64,000 nucleotides of DNA, from assembly GCA_020850325.1 (NCBI GenBank), contig JADZEW010000035.1, forward strand, positions 124,001 through 188,000. Reading direction: 5' to 3'. The notes under the pieces are model-generated. The model was not told the origin of the DNA. It saw only the letters and a list, made by a program, of their open reading frames with translations, and did not search any database. The DNA is from Methanoregulaceae archaeon (GTDB lineage: Bacteria > Armatimonadota > Fimbriimonadia > Fimbriimonadales > Fimbriimonadaceae). The position numbers and the translations under genes were made by a program. Shown in pieces: positions 1 through 9,300 of this stretch (positions are counted from its first letter, which is position 1; the number at the start of each line of letters is the position of its first letter).

Positions 1-797
1 TATGACTTTGATGCCAGCCTCCGGTTCGTACGAAACGCCCACCACAGCACGCCGGCCGAAAGAGCCAAGAAGAGTACGACGAACACTGCGGCGATTGGAC
101 CCGGCAACAGACTCGCGGCGAGCGGAATGCCAACCAATGACGCGACCCCGGCGAGCCAGGCCGCGACGAGACGTCGGGCCGAAGATGTCCCTAACCACGC
201 CCCCCGGGCGTGATCCAGCAGGATCGGCGCTCGGCAGCCCTTGCACCAGAGTTGCCCCGGCGGATTGGAGGATGAACACTCGAGGCACGTCATCGGGTGA
301 TGATGATGGGGCTCAAGCTGGTTCTTCCAGGCACGCATCTCGCGGAGGTCGTCGGCAACGACGACTTGAGGGTACTGCGAAAGCGTCGGCTCAGCGATCG
401 CCACGGCGTGCGCAACCCAGCCGCGCTGATACGCAATGCGTGCAATGCGCATGGTCGCCCCCAGATTCCCGGGCCGAAGGCTAAGCTGTTCGTACGCATT
501 CTCCATCGCTTGGATATCCAGCCGCGCAAACTCGCGCTTCGTATGATAACTCCGCAAAGCCGGAAACGTGGCCACCATCGAAAACACCGCAAGCAAAAGG
601 AGCGGTGTGAGCTGCTCATTGGGTTGTAGCATGATCGCTACCCCCACCACGATGCCCAGCGCCGCGCCCAGCAATCCAATCCCGGCATCGATTTCGCCCA
701 TGATGCTCCAGCTGATGAGGGAGAACACCCACACCGAGATCGGGAGCCACACCGCGCATCCCATCAGGCTCATGATCGATCCCGGGGAGTCAATCAT
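1..797 (-). CDS. Membrane protein with cytosolic helical part and zinc ribbon (3' end outside window)
   Basis: I read 265 codons without a stop on the reverse strand, starting at ATG 797 five bases after the plsY stop codon; the gene leaves the window at base 1. Visible order: two or three hydrophobic segments in residues 10-80, a helical soluble stretch around residues 85-160 that looks TPR-like, a His cluster (164-167), a zinc ribbon with two CxxC pairs at residues 171-174 and 185-188, then two more hydrophobic helices (210-255). The close spacing makes it the third gene of the nth-plsY unit. Function not recognised. The family could not be named from sequence alone; the zinc ribbon is the most useful handle. 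Confidence 0.72.
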   Translation of the reverse strand, partial: MIDSPGSIMSLMGCAVWLPISVWVFSLISWSIMGEIDAGIGLLGAALGIVVGVAIMLQPNEQLTPLLLLAVFSMVATFPALRSYHTKREFARLDIQAMENAYEQLSLRPGNLGATMRIARIAYQRGWVAHAVAIAEPTLSQYPQVVVADDLREMRAWKNQLEPHHHHPMTCLECSSSNPPGQLWCKGCRAPILLDHARGAWLGTSSARRLVAAWLAGVASLVGIPLAASLLPGPIAAVFVVLFLALSAGVLWWAFRTNRRLASKS

Positions 798-801
798 TGT
801 C

Positions 802-1485
802 TCATTGTAGGACGAATGAGGCCACGACCGTTGCGGCCAATACGACACCTAAGATCAAAGCGATCACGCGAGCCTTGAGCGAAGGTGCCGCATCTTCGCG
901 CGACTTCTGTCCAAGCAGGGGCTCGGTTCCCTGTCGAATCCGCTCGAAGTTGCTTCGGTGACGATACGCCAGATACAGCCCGAAGAAAAGATAGGCCGGA
1001 TAGAGCGTTGATGGATCCTTGACGAGGATCCCGAGCGGCAAGATGCTCACCGCACCCACCACCGAACTGATACTTACGATCATCGTCGCCGAAATCATCA
1101 GCAGGAAGATCGCGGCCGCGCCACCCGCGACGAGCGGTGTCGAGCCGATGAGGGCGCCAAAACCTGTAGCAATTCCCTTCCCGCCTTTAAACCCTAAAAA
1201 TGGGGAAAAGCTGTGGCCGATCACCGCCGCCGCGCCCGCTGCGAACGCATACTCGGTCTGGTTCAGCAGCAGATGGCCGATGTACGCTGGCACGAGGCCC
1301 TTGAGCACGTCGAGCAAAAAGACGACAAACGCGGGGCCCTTGCCGAGGGCTCGCAAGACATTGGTCGCTCCGACATTACCGCTGCCCACCGTGCGGATAT
1401 CGACCCCCTTCGCCCTCGCGATGAGGAAGCCGAACGGGATCGCGCCAAGGAGATATGCCCCGAGGAGCAGCATCGCAAGGGTCAT
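802..1485 (-). CDS. plsY: Acyl-phosphate:glycerol-3-phosphate acyltransferase PlsY
   Basis: Inner-membrane enzyme that transfers an acyl group from acyl-phosphate to glycerol-3-phosphate, the first step of phospholipid synthesis in bacteria using the PlsX/PlsY route. The 227-residue product is hydrophobic throughout and carries the family motifs: GSGNVGATNVLR near residue 35, GHSFSPFLGFKGGKG near residue 90 (glycine-rich loop) and HRSNFERIRQGTE near the C-terminus. It is slightly longer than the usual ~200 residues. Its ATG overlaps the stop of the upstream nth fusion gene by four bases (ATGA), so the two are very likely translationally coupled. PlsX is not in the window. Confidence 0.95.
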   Translation of the reverse strand: MTLAMLLLGAYLLGAIPFGFLIARAKGVDIRTVGSGNVGATNVLRALGKGPAFVVFLLDVLKGLVPAYIGHLLLNQTEYAFAAGAAAVIGHSFSPFLGFKGGKGIATGFGALIGSTPLVAGGAAAIFLLMISATMIVSISSVVGAVSILPLGILVKDPSTLYPAYLFFGLYLAYRHRSNFERIRQGTEPLLGQKSREDAAPSLKARVIALILGVVLAATVVASFVLQ

Positions 1486-3407
1486 GCCCGCAGCCGCTCC
1501 CGCGACTCTTCAACGAGCGCTCGAACAAACTCGACGACCCGCTGATGGTAAGCAAGGAAGGCGTTGGCGTCGTCATATCCAAATGCGAGGGCAAGACGAG
1601 CCAACTTCGCCGGATTCTCCGGCAAGACTTCAGGCGTCAAGCCCAGCCAGACGAGGTGAAGCCGAACCGAGTGGAGGTGGTGCCAGGCTTCAAGCAGCCC
1701 GTCGCGCTCGACCGCATTGACCAGCTGTGCACGAGCCAGGGTCTTGATTCGCTCCGCTCCATCGACCGTCGAGCCGGCTTGAGTCGCCGTCGGGAACCGG
1801 AGTTCATGAATCTGGACGATCCACAGCAAGTCCGCCAAGCTGCCGTAGCCCAATGATACGTGGCGCCATCGGTGCGATGGACGCATCTCTTCCGTCTCCT
1901 GACGATGTCGAACAACGACCAATTCTCGCAACCGCTCTGGCGTGATTGGCAGCGCAAAACCTACTCGGCGTACGCGCTGCGCGGCCTCCACCTCGCCGGC
2001 GATGCTCCTGGCCGAAACCAAGCTGTACCGTTCGCGCATCGGCATGTGCTCGAGCTCGTACTTGAGAAAGGCTTCCCAGGTCCACGCGACCGGTTCGATC
2101 TCAAGCTGGTTAAATCCGTGCCGTCGTAAGCCATCGAACCACGAGCGAAGCAGTGCGGTTTCCTCGACCACCGTCGACGATAGCCCGAAGCAAAGTAACC
2201 GCACCGGCGCGCTGCCCGCGACGGAGCGCATCGCCCATTCCCCGAGAGCAACAGCCTGCAAAGAAAGACTGAGCCGGCGAGCCGCCATCTGAACCAAACC
2301 ATCCAGCACGTCGCTCATGATCGCCCCGGCCGAAGCGGGATCGAACGGTGGTCGGGCGGCGGAGGAGAGCTTGCGTTGCGCCCACTGGGCAACGACGGCT
2401 GGCGAAGCCGTACGGTCCGGTTCCTCAAGAGCGAGAGGCGCCGCCTCGAGCAGGTGAGCGCTCAGGATCGGATCCTCCAAGAACCCAGGAAGCAATGCCG
2501 CTGCGTGCAGCCACACTTCCGCTACCCTCGCGGCAGCAGAGCGAGACCCCTCCAACTGGGGCCAGATATCGGCCGACTGCGGGGCACGATCAACCGACCG
2601 CACGACCGCATGCCCGAACGCGTATTCGGCGAAGCAGCGCTGCTTCCGAGCGGTGTCAAAAACTGGGGTCGGGGCAGAAACCGGCTGGCTCATCCGTGCT
2701 CGGTGGGTCGGCGTAGCCGATGCCGAGTGATGATAGCCGATTTGGTGTTTTGCCGCCCACGGACATCGCGCCAACAGCGGACACGATTCGCAGGCCGGGT
2801 TCCGCGCGTGGCAACGGAGCCTTCCGTGCCGAATCAGCGTCAAGTGAGCTCGCCGCGCAAGCCCTTTCGGGGTCTTCTTCGCGAGCACTTCATGCGACTT
2901 CGCCTCCGAGACGCCCTCGGAAATCCAACCCAACCGTTTGCCAACTCGGTACACGTGAGTGTCGACGGGCAAGACGTCTCGGCCAAATGCAAAAGCGAGC
3001 GTCACGGCGGCCGTTTTTGGCCCCACCCCCGGCAACGACTCCAACCAAGCCAGCGCATCCCGATCAGACAGGGCGGCGAGATGGTCGATCGCATAAGCGC
3101 CCTCTCGTTCGAAGACTTCCGCCAAAGCCGCGCGCATCCGGCGAGTCTTCTCCTTGGCCAGCCCGGCTGGCTTCAGAATCTCCTCGATCGCTTCCGCAGG
3201 AGCGGCCATCAGTGCCTCCCACGAAGGAAACGCTCGCTTCATCTCGGCAAACGCCGGGTACGTGCGCGCATCGTTGGAATGCTGCGAGAGAATACAGCTG
3301 ACCAGTTCATCGAGCGGCGCAAACTCACGATCCGGCACCGCCGGGCCGTCGTAGGCTTCCAACGCTTCGACGACTTCGAGGACCGTCAACCGCGGGCGTG
3401 CCGCCAT
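1482..3407 (-). CDS. nth: Endonuclease III fused to a degenerate GlnE-like nucleotidyltransferase region
   Basis: Residues 1-220 are a complete endonuclease III (base-excision repair glycosylase/AP lyase): helix-hairpin-helix LPGVGPKTA with Lys131, catalytic Asp149 (VDTHV) and a canonical 4Fe-4S loop C199-x6-C206-x2-C209-x5-C215. The frame then continues without a stop for about 400 residues. This part resembles glutamine-synthetase adenylyltransferase GlnE in layout: WEAFLKYELEHMPMRERY..SARSIAGE corresponds to the GlnE segment around 'Y..WERQALL.AR.VAGD', and LGYGSLADLLWIVQ to 'LGPGGIRDIEF.VQ', followed by the helical C-terminal part. The catalytic DxD and the RLRPDG block of GlnE are not visible, so it is probably not an active transferase. 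An internal ATG at 2693 could serve as a separate start for the second part (403 aa). The start at 3407 has TAAGCT 6 nt upstream. Confidence 0.8.
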   Translation of the reverse strand: MAARPRLTVLEVVEALEAYDGPAVPDREFAPLDELVSCILSQHSNDARTYPAFAEMKRAFPSWEALMAAPAEAIEEILKPAGLAKEKTRRMRAALAEVFEREGAYAIDHLAALSDRDALAWLESLPGVGPKTAAVTLAFAFGRDVLPVDTHVYRVGKRLGWISEGVSEAKSHEVLAKKTPKGLARRAHLTLIRHGRLRCHARNPACESCPLLARCPWAAKHQIGYHHSASATPTHRARMSQPVSAPTPVFDTARKQRCFAEYAFGHAVVRSVDRAPQSADIWPQLEGSRSAAARVAEVWLHAAALLPGFLEDPILSAHLLEAAPLALEEPDRTASPAVVAQWAQRKLSSAARPPFDPASAGAIMSDVLDGLVQMAARRLSLSLQAVALGEWAMRSVAGSAPVRLLCFGLSSTVVEETALLRSWFDGLRRHGFNQLEIEPVAWTWEAFLKYELEHMPMRERYSLVSARSIAGEVEAAQRVRRVGFALPITPERLRELVVVRHRQETEEMRPSHRWRHVSLGYGSLADLLWIVQIHELRFPTATQAGSTVDGAERIKTLARAQLVNAVERDGLLEAWHHLHSVRLHLVWLGLTPEVLPENPAKLARLALAFGYDDANAFLAYHQRVVEFVRALVEESRERLRA

Positions 3408-3413
3408 ATAGGA

Positions 3414-3419
3414 AGCTTA
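3414..3419 (-). promoter_or_regulatory. -10 box of the nth fusion gene, leaderless geometry
   Basis: TAAGCT on the reverse strand ends exactly 6 nt before the ATG at 3407, placing the expected transcription start on the A of the start codon. It supports this start for the nth fusion gene. The rnj gene diverges from the same short interval. Confidence 0.5.
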
Positions 3420-3443
3420 CTCAGCAGGTACCCTGCTTGACGC

Positions 3444-5090
3444 ATGGCTGTCGTACAAATCCTTCCTTTAGGCGGTGTCGGTGAGATTGGCAAGAACTGC
3501 ATGGCGATCCGTCAAGGCGATGACATCATTGTCGTCGACGTCGGCCTGTCGTTCCCCAACGAGGAGATGCTTGGGGTCGATATCGTTATCCCCGACTTCC
3601 AGTATCTGATCGAAAACAAAGACCTCGTCCGTGGCATTTTTCTGACCCACGCCCATGAGGATCACGTCGGCTCACTTCCCTATCTGCTCCGTGACGTCAA
3701 AGCCCCGATCTACGCCAGCGAGTTCACCCACGCGCTGATCCGCAGCAAGCTCGAAGAAAAGTCGAACATCAAGGAACTGGACCTGCGCGTGTTCAAGCCG
3801 GGAGACATTATCGAGGTCGGCTCGATGTCCGTCGAGCCGGTGCGCGTCACGCACTCCATCCCCGAGACCACGGCGATGGCAATCCGCACCCAGCACGGCA
3901 TCGTGCTGATGACCGCCGACTTCAAGTTCGACTTCACGCCCATCGACGGCAAGCTGTCGAACATCGCTCGTCTGGGTGAACTGGGTAAGGAAGGCGTCAT
4001 CCTTCTGCTCAGCGACAGCACGAACGTCGAGCGTCCGGGTTGGGGCCCCAGCGAACGCAGTGTCATCCCCGGCCTGCGCAAGGTGTTCAATGAAGCTCCA
4101 GGCCGCGTGTTGCTCACTACCTTCGCGAGCAGCATCCACCGCATGCAGCAGGTGTACGACGTTGCCGCCGAAACGGGCCGAAAGGTCGCGGTTCTCGGTC
4201 GGCGGATGGAACAGAACGTCGATATCTGTTCGCGGATGGGTTATCTGAAGATTCCCCGCGAGACCCGCGTCAACCTCGACGAACTCAAGCTCCTCGATCC
4301 TCGACAGATCGCCATCCTCTCCACCGGCAGCCAAGGTGAGCCGATGTCTGCGTTGGTGCAGATGTCGAAGGAAACCTACGGACGCATGCAGCTCGTGGCC
4401 GGCGACACGCTGATCTACTCGGCTCGCCCCATTCCGGGCAACGAAGCCGCCATTTGGCGCACCGTCAACCGGCTGTTCCGCATGGGGGTGAACGTCGTTT
4501 ACGAATCGGCCACGCCGGTCCACGTGAGCGGCCACGGCTATCAGGAAGAGCTGAAGATGATGATCAATCTGACTCGGCCCTTCTATGTCGCGCCTGTCCA
4601 TGGAGAGCCCCGCCACCAGCACATGTACTGCAAGATGGCCCAGGATATGGGCCACCCTGAGCACCGCATCTTCACCTTAACCGACGGCATTCCCCTCTAT
4701 CTCGATGAGAAAGAGGCCTATTTCGGCGAACCGTTCCCTTGCGGACGGCGCCTGGTGGACTACGGCGGCAACGTCGGCGTAGCCGATGAAGTCCTGCGCG
4801 ACCGCACCACGCTGGCGAAAGACGGCGTGATTACCGTCGCCGTAGCCATCGACCCCGAGCAGGGCGAGATGGTGGGTGACGCGTTCGTGTCGGCCAAGGG
4901 CGTCAATGCTCCGGATTCGCTGTTAGCTCAGTTAGCGGAAGTGGTCACTGACCACGTCGCCAGCCTGCGCGAGCACGAGATCAAGGACGTGGACAAGGTT
5001 CGGCACGATGTGGGCGATGTCGCGCGGCGGTTCATCACCAAGCGGCTCAACCTGCGGCCGATCGTGCTGCCGAATGTCATCGAAGTCTGA
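3444..5090 (+). CDS. rnj: Ribonuclease J
   Basis: Cytosolic metallo-beta-lactamase-fold nuclease with endonuclease and 5' exonuclease activity in mRNA decay and rRNA maturation. The 548-residue protein has the normal family length. It begins MAVVQILPLGGVGEIGKN, carries the zinc site H69-A-H71-E-D73-H74, the beta-CASP region with DSTNVERPG and a later FASSIHRM block, and the motif ATPVHVSGHGYQEE before a C-terminal domain ending around ARRFITKRLNLRP. It diverges from the nth-plsY unit. A possible -10 (TACCCT) lies 9 nt before the ATG. Its presence in a bacterium with an outer membrane is one of the taxonomic hints in this window. Confidence 0.97.
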   Translation: MAVVQILPLGGVGEIGKNCMAIRQGDDIIVVDVGLSFPNEEMLGVDIVIPDFQYLIENKDLVRGIFLTHAHEDHVGSLPYLLRDVKAPIYASEFTHALIRSKLEEKSNIKELDLRVFKPGDIIEVGSMSVEPVRVTHSIPETTAMAIRTQHGIVLMTADFKFDFTPIDGKLSNIARLGELGKEGVILLLSDSTNVERPGWGPSERSVIPGLRKVFNEAPGRVLLTTFASSIHRMQQVYDVAAETGRKVAVLGRRMEQNVDICSRMGYLKIPRETRVNLDELKLLDPRQIAILSTGSQGEPMSALVQMSKETYGRMQLVAGDTLIYSARPIPGNEAAIWRTVNRLFRMGVNVVYESATPVHVSGHGYQEELKMMINLTRPFYVAPVHGEPRHQHMYCKMAQDMGHPEHRIFTLTDGIPLYLDEKEAYFGEPFPCGRRLVDYGGNVGVADEVLRDRTTLAKDGVITVAVAIDPEQGEMVGDAFVSAKGVNAPDSLLAQLAEVVTDHVASLREHEIKDVDKVRHDVGDVARRFITKRLNLRPIVLPNVIEV

Positions 5091-5105
5091 GACGCTGTGG
5101 CGTCT
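5090..5105 (+). terminator. Short hairpin at the end of rnj
   Basis: AGACGC-TGTG-GCGTCT forms a perfect 6-bp stem with a 4-nt loop directly at the rnj stop codon, in the short gap before the convergent reverse-strand gene. There is no clear T run, so a terminator or a 3'-end stabilising hairpin are both possible. Confidence 0.35.
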
Positions 5106-5148
5106 TGTGTCGATGTTTCTCGACTCGACTCGGTTCAGCTTCCGGCCG

Positions 5149-5529
5149 CTATTGGAAAGGTTCGCTCGCGCCCTGCTCCTTGTCGATGTTACGGGTGATG
5201 TCCATGGGCCGGGGGCCGCTCATGGTCACCCGGACCCTATACACTTTCTCGTCTTCGTGCAAGACGGTGAGTTTGCCGCGCCGGCGCATTGGCCCAAGGA
5301 TGGACTCAGGATACTCACGTTCCAAGGCCGACACGAGTGTAGCCATGTCTCGTGGGTACTGCCCTTCTTGTTTAACGTAGGCGTTAACGAGACTCTCGAT
5401 GTTGTTTCGAACATAACGATTGTTCAGGTCCTCTTGACCGAGATAGAGCCAGACGGTCAAGGCTCCGATGAGCACGACCACGGCCGACAACACGATGATG
5501 AGCTTCTTCCGTCGCACTTTGCCAATCAC
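5149..5529 (-). CDS. Small single-span membrane protein, tandem paralogue B
   Basis: 126 residues with a basic N-terminus, one membrane helix (residues ~10-30) and a soluble C-terminal part presumably outside the membrane. It is clearly homologous to the gene immediately upstream: both share KKLII, the block YVKQEG.YP.DM..L, SILGPMRRRG, KLTVLHED..VYR.R..M.GP.P.D and NIDK. The start is GTG 5529, preceded by GAAGGAG and overlapping the upstream stop codon (GTGA). The YP.DM..L stretch recalls the soluble part of pseudopilins, but there is no type IV pilin leader, so I do not assign a function. It is the last gene of the RHS unit. Confidence 0.75.
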   Translation of the reverse strand: MIGKVRRKKLIIVLSAVVVLIGALTVWLYLGQEDLNNRYVRNNIESLVNAYVKQEGQYPRDMATLVSALEREYPESILGPMRRRGKLTVLHEDEKVYRVRVTMSGPRPMDITRNIDKEQGASEPFQ

Positions 5530-5891
5530 TCCTTCAGAAGCTCTTTTTTATCAATGTTCAAAATGACGTCAACAGGCTTCGGACCACCCATGACGAGCCG
5601 GATGCGGTAGACGCTGTCGTCCTCGTGCAATACCGTGAGCTTCGCACCGCGGCGTCGCATCGGTCCGAGGATAGACTCTGAAGACTTGCTCTGATTGGCA
5701 ATGATGAGCGACTCCATATCCTGCGGGTAGCGTCCCTCTTGCTTAACATACCGTCGCACCATGTTAGGCATGTTGATCACGAAACGTTTGCTATCAAGCT
5801 CTTGCTGCATGAGGAACAACCATACGCATGTTGCACCGATCAAGGCGAGCACGATCGATGACACGATGATGAGCTTCTTCCGACGTCGCAT
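5526..5891 (-). CDS. Small single-span membrane protein, tandem paralogue A
   Basis: 121 residues: basic start MRRRKK, one membrane helix (~5-28), then about 90 soluble residues. Over the whole length it matches the next gene downstream, so the pair arose by tandem duplication. The ATG overlaps the stop of the preceding gene (TAATG) and its own stop overlaps the next start, indicating a coupled operon transcribed from the RHS gene. Codon use and base composition are more A+T-rich than in the flanking housekeeping genes. Function not recognised. Confidence 0.78.
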   Translation of the reverse strand: MRRRKKLIIVSSIVLALIGATCVWLFLMQQELDSKRFVINMPNMVRRYVKQEGRYPQDMESLIIANQSKSSESILGPMRRRGAKLTVLHEDDSVYRIRLVMGGPKPVDVILNIDKKELLKE

Positions 5892-6313
5892 TATTGAGCA
5901 ACACGCATTCTCGCGTCCGTCTTCTTTAAGAAGGCAAATGCCGCCCGAATCGCTGGACCAGAGACATCTTGATCAACTACGTAGCGACGACTTCCTCCCG
6001 TCGCAAGTATGAGGTCAACCAGGATACCTTCATCGCGTTTATTAACTGGATGAACATAAGCATTCCAGTTTCGACCGAAGACATGGCACGCCATCATGAA
6101 TCTGCGGTCCGTTGCGACCGGTTCGCTTTGACTCAACTTCCATTCATCGGGCATACTGCGTGCTTCAGACATTGCGATGAGCAAATCTTCAATTGAGTAG
6201 TATTCATCCGTCTCATAACGTCCCTTTATCGACACTCGGCTGTCGACTACTCGCAACCTGACCCAGGGCCAAGCGACCTCCAGGAGGAGACCTTCGCAAA
6301 TCAAGAATGACAT
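5891..6313 (-). CDS. Unknown protein directly behind the RHS gene (candidate immunity gene)
   Basis: 140 residues if translation starts at ATG 6313, which follows the RHS stop codon by 7 nt and has AGGAGG 11 nt upstream, that RBS lying in the last RHS codons. A longer reading frame opens at 6376 but would overlap the RHS C-terminus by 56 bases. The product has no signal peptide or membrane helix. Motifs visible but not assignable include VAWPWVRLRVV, YETDEYYSIEDLLIAM and ATGGSRRYVVDQD. Position after a polymorphic RHS protein is typical of immunity genes; that is inference from location only. Confidence 0.6.
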   Translation of the reverse strand: MSFLICEGLLLEVAWPWVRLRVVDSRVSIKGRYETDEYYSIEDLLIAMSEARSMPDEWKLSQSEPVATDRRFMMACHVFGRNWNAYVHPVNKRDEGILVDLILATGGSRRYVVDQDVSGPAIRAAFAFLKKTDARMRVAQ

Positions 6314-6320
6314 GAGCGAC

Positions 6321-9300
6321 TTATCCTCCTGCATTCCCTGCCCCAGGCGTCTTTCTTGCTGCTGCGCCTCCAACAATAATCACCCCACCAGCTGCGACAC
6401 CAGGTGCAAGAGTGCCTCCGCTAACAATGATGATAACACCACCGACAATTACAAGGCCTGCGACTAAGCCAACCATCCCCCAATCAACTTGCGCCGGACG
6501 ATTGTGCGGCATACGCGTTGGCAGCCTAAGAGGTGGACTTGCGGGGCTGTGGCTCTGTCGTCCAGGAGGCGGACCCGACACAATCTTCCTTTCACCAGCA
6601 TCTTTCTTTCTCCGTTCTTCCAGGCTCTTACCCGCTTCAATGATCTCCTCTTCTGTCAGGTCCGGATTGTTCACTTGTTTATCCTTTCCTTTCGCTTTCT
6701 TGACCTTATCCTTCTTCTTCTTCTGCATCTCGTCATGAATCTGCCGCTGATAATCTTGGTTTGTCTTATACTTTTCAGCTACTGAGTCGCCAAGTCCCTT
6801 TTTTAGCGCCCTGTAGACTGCTTCGCTAAATAGACCTGTTGGATCCACCCACCTCATAGGGTTATTAGACGCATACTGATAGTCACCTCGGCCCGACGAC
6901 ACTGGATCACGACTGATGAAGCCGCCAATGCTTGAATCGTAGTATCTGTGGCCCAGAAGTTTCAAACCAGTGTCAGTGTCTTCCTGGTACCCGAAGCCAG
7001 CCGCGTTCCCAAAGGGACCCTGCCAGGTCCCACTTGAGCCAATCACGTTGCCAAAGGCGTCGTACTCACGGGTTGCCTCTACCGCCTGTGTGGTCGTCCG
7101 CGAATCGGCATTCTTGATCCCTGAGTGCAGATAGCGCGAAGTGCCGCTCCTACGCTCTGAAATGCCTGGCGTGTAGGTCGCCTGGTTGTCTCCCAGGACC
7201 GGGTCAGTCACATACGCGTCATCCCGCCGGTAGTTCCTGGTGCCCCCTGAGTCCGTCTTCGTGATTCGGGAGTCGAGGCCGTTGTACGCATAACTCGATA
7301 CCACAGCCCCCGTTGTTGAGATCAACCGAGATTCGTGGTCCCAGTTGTAGGTGGTTGTGCTTCCACCCACCGTCTGAGTCTTTCGGCGTCCCGCCGCGTC
7401 GTAGGTGAACGACTTCGAGCCGCCGCCCCAAGTCACTGACGTCAGTTTGTCCCCGTCGTCCACTGCGTAGGTTTCTTGGGGTCCACCCAGGATGTTCCGA
7501 TGCGTGCGGTTGCCGTTCGCGTCATAGCCATAGGTGATCTGCCAGGTTGGCGCACCCGACGGCCCCTTGTACTCCCGCGTCAGCTGGTTGATGTTGTCGT
7601 ATTCGTAGGCCGTTGTCACGCCAGCAAGCGTATGAGAGAGCACGTTGCTTGCCGCGTCATACGTGTACGATTGAGCTCTGAGCGTCACAGGACCCGGCTT
7701 CTTGAGCGTGATCGACGTCGGTCGTGATCGGTTGTCATAGGCGACGTCCTCCCACGTGCCGTTTCCGAGCGTCCGCTTGGTCATGCGCCCGGCGTCGTCA
7801 TAGGTCCACGTCGTTACCTCGTTCAGCCAGTTCGTCAGCTGCGACAAGCGACCGAAATTGTCGTACTGGAAGACGGTGTCGCCGTTCCCAGGATCGGTCA
7901 TTCGCGTGCGCTCGCCCAAGCAGTTGTACTGGTAGGTGAGGGGCGCGCCCTGAGGAGAAGCGAAGCTTGTGAGGTTTCCCCACGAGTCGTAGATCCAAGT
8001 CGACGTTCCCGATCCGTCGGTCATGTTCACGGTGTGCCCGTAGTTCGCGTAACTGAACGAGACATCGGGCGTGCCAGGCGGGTAGTTCACCAAAAGGGGT
8101 CGGTCGGATGCATCATAGCCGTAGTAGGTGGTCCATTGTTCCCCCGAGCCATAGGCCCCCCAATAGGCACTCAAGTTGCCATTGGCGTCATATTGCCAAA
8201 GCTCCTTACTACCATCGGGCATATCAAGTCGCTTGACCTCGTCCCGCAGGGTCGGCGTGTAAGTTCGCGTCTTGTCCCGACCATTGTCGATTCGATACAA
8301 GAAGCCCGATGGCGTGTAGAAGTAGTCCTCAGTCTCGCTCTTAGCGTTCGTATAGCTTGAGACGAGGCCGCGATCATCGTAGACCCACGAGTGGACCTTG
8401 CCTCGCTCATCGATCGCTTGAGTGACGTTGCCTTCCGAGTCGTACTGCACCTGCACCGTGGTCGAGCCGCCCGGCTGCGTGATGGTGACCGGTCTTCCCC
8501 AGTTATCGTAGGCGACCGTCGTCTCATGAAGCAGTTGGTTCTTTGCACTCGTCACCCAACCCATGATGTTTCCAGTCACGTAGGAAGTGCGACTTCGCGG
8601 GTCAAGAACGGTTGCCGCGTTGCCATAGGCATCATAGGTGAAGGAGTAAGGCCGCGAAGTGCTGCCATCGTAGGTTGTCGCGTTCGTGACTTGGCCCGTC
8701 GTACCGCTGACGTTGGCGGTCATCAAGTTCTGATCCGCTGTGCCTCCAGGATAGTCCCGAAACACGCGACTGGTCACCCCATGGGTGTACTCGTAGCCTA
8801 GAGTGCTGGGCGACAGATCGCCATACGAAGAGACCATTTCACTATCGGCATTGTACGTGGCGTAGCTCTTCTCACCGGTGGGACTCGTGGCAGTGGTTAC
8901 GTTCCCATTGACGTCTAGGTTGTACGTGGTCCAGTGCCCGCGCTTGCTACGACTGCTTTGGACGCGGCGGACGGAATCCCAGTTGTACGTTTCGTAAAAG
9001 CCAGCTTCATCCATCACTGACCAAATCTTGCCATTGGAATAGTAGTCTTTACTGATGCGTCCCAATGGATCGGTCATGGACGACCACGTGGAGTTGTAGA
9101 TGAAGTTATAGCCGGTGTAGGGTGGGGCCATGACGACTCCAGGCTCCATGAAGTTGGTCTGGCGGTCAGTTCCATCGTAGGTGCAGGTCCACACCTTGCC
9201 TTTATGGTCCGTCTCGCTGACAACATTGCCGCGCGAGTCATACGTAAACACGCGCTCATGGTCGACACCGTCAAGAGCTGGGCTCTTGAGTTTCCAGAGC

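Noticed and set aside
290-629. Open frames on both strands of ~110 codons
   Set aside because: Both lie over the partial membrane-protein gene read in another frame, which has better composition and a zinc ribbon.
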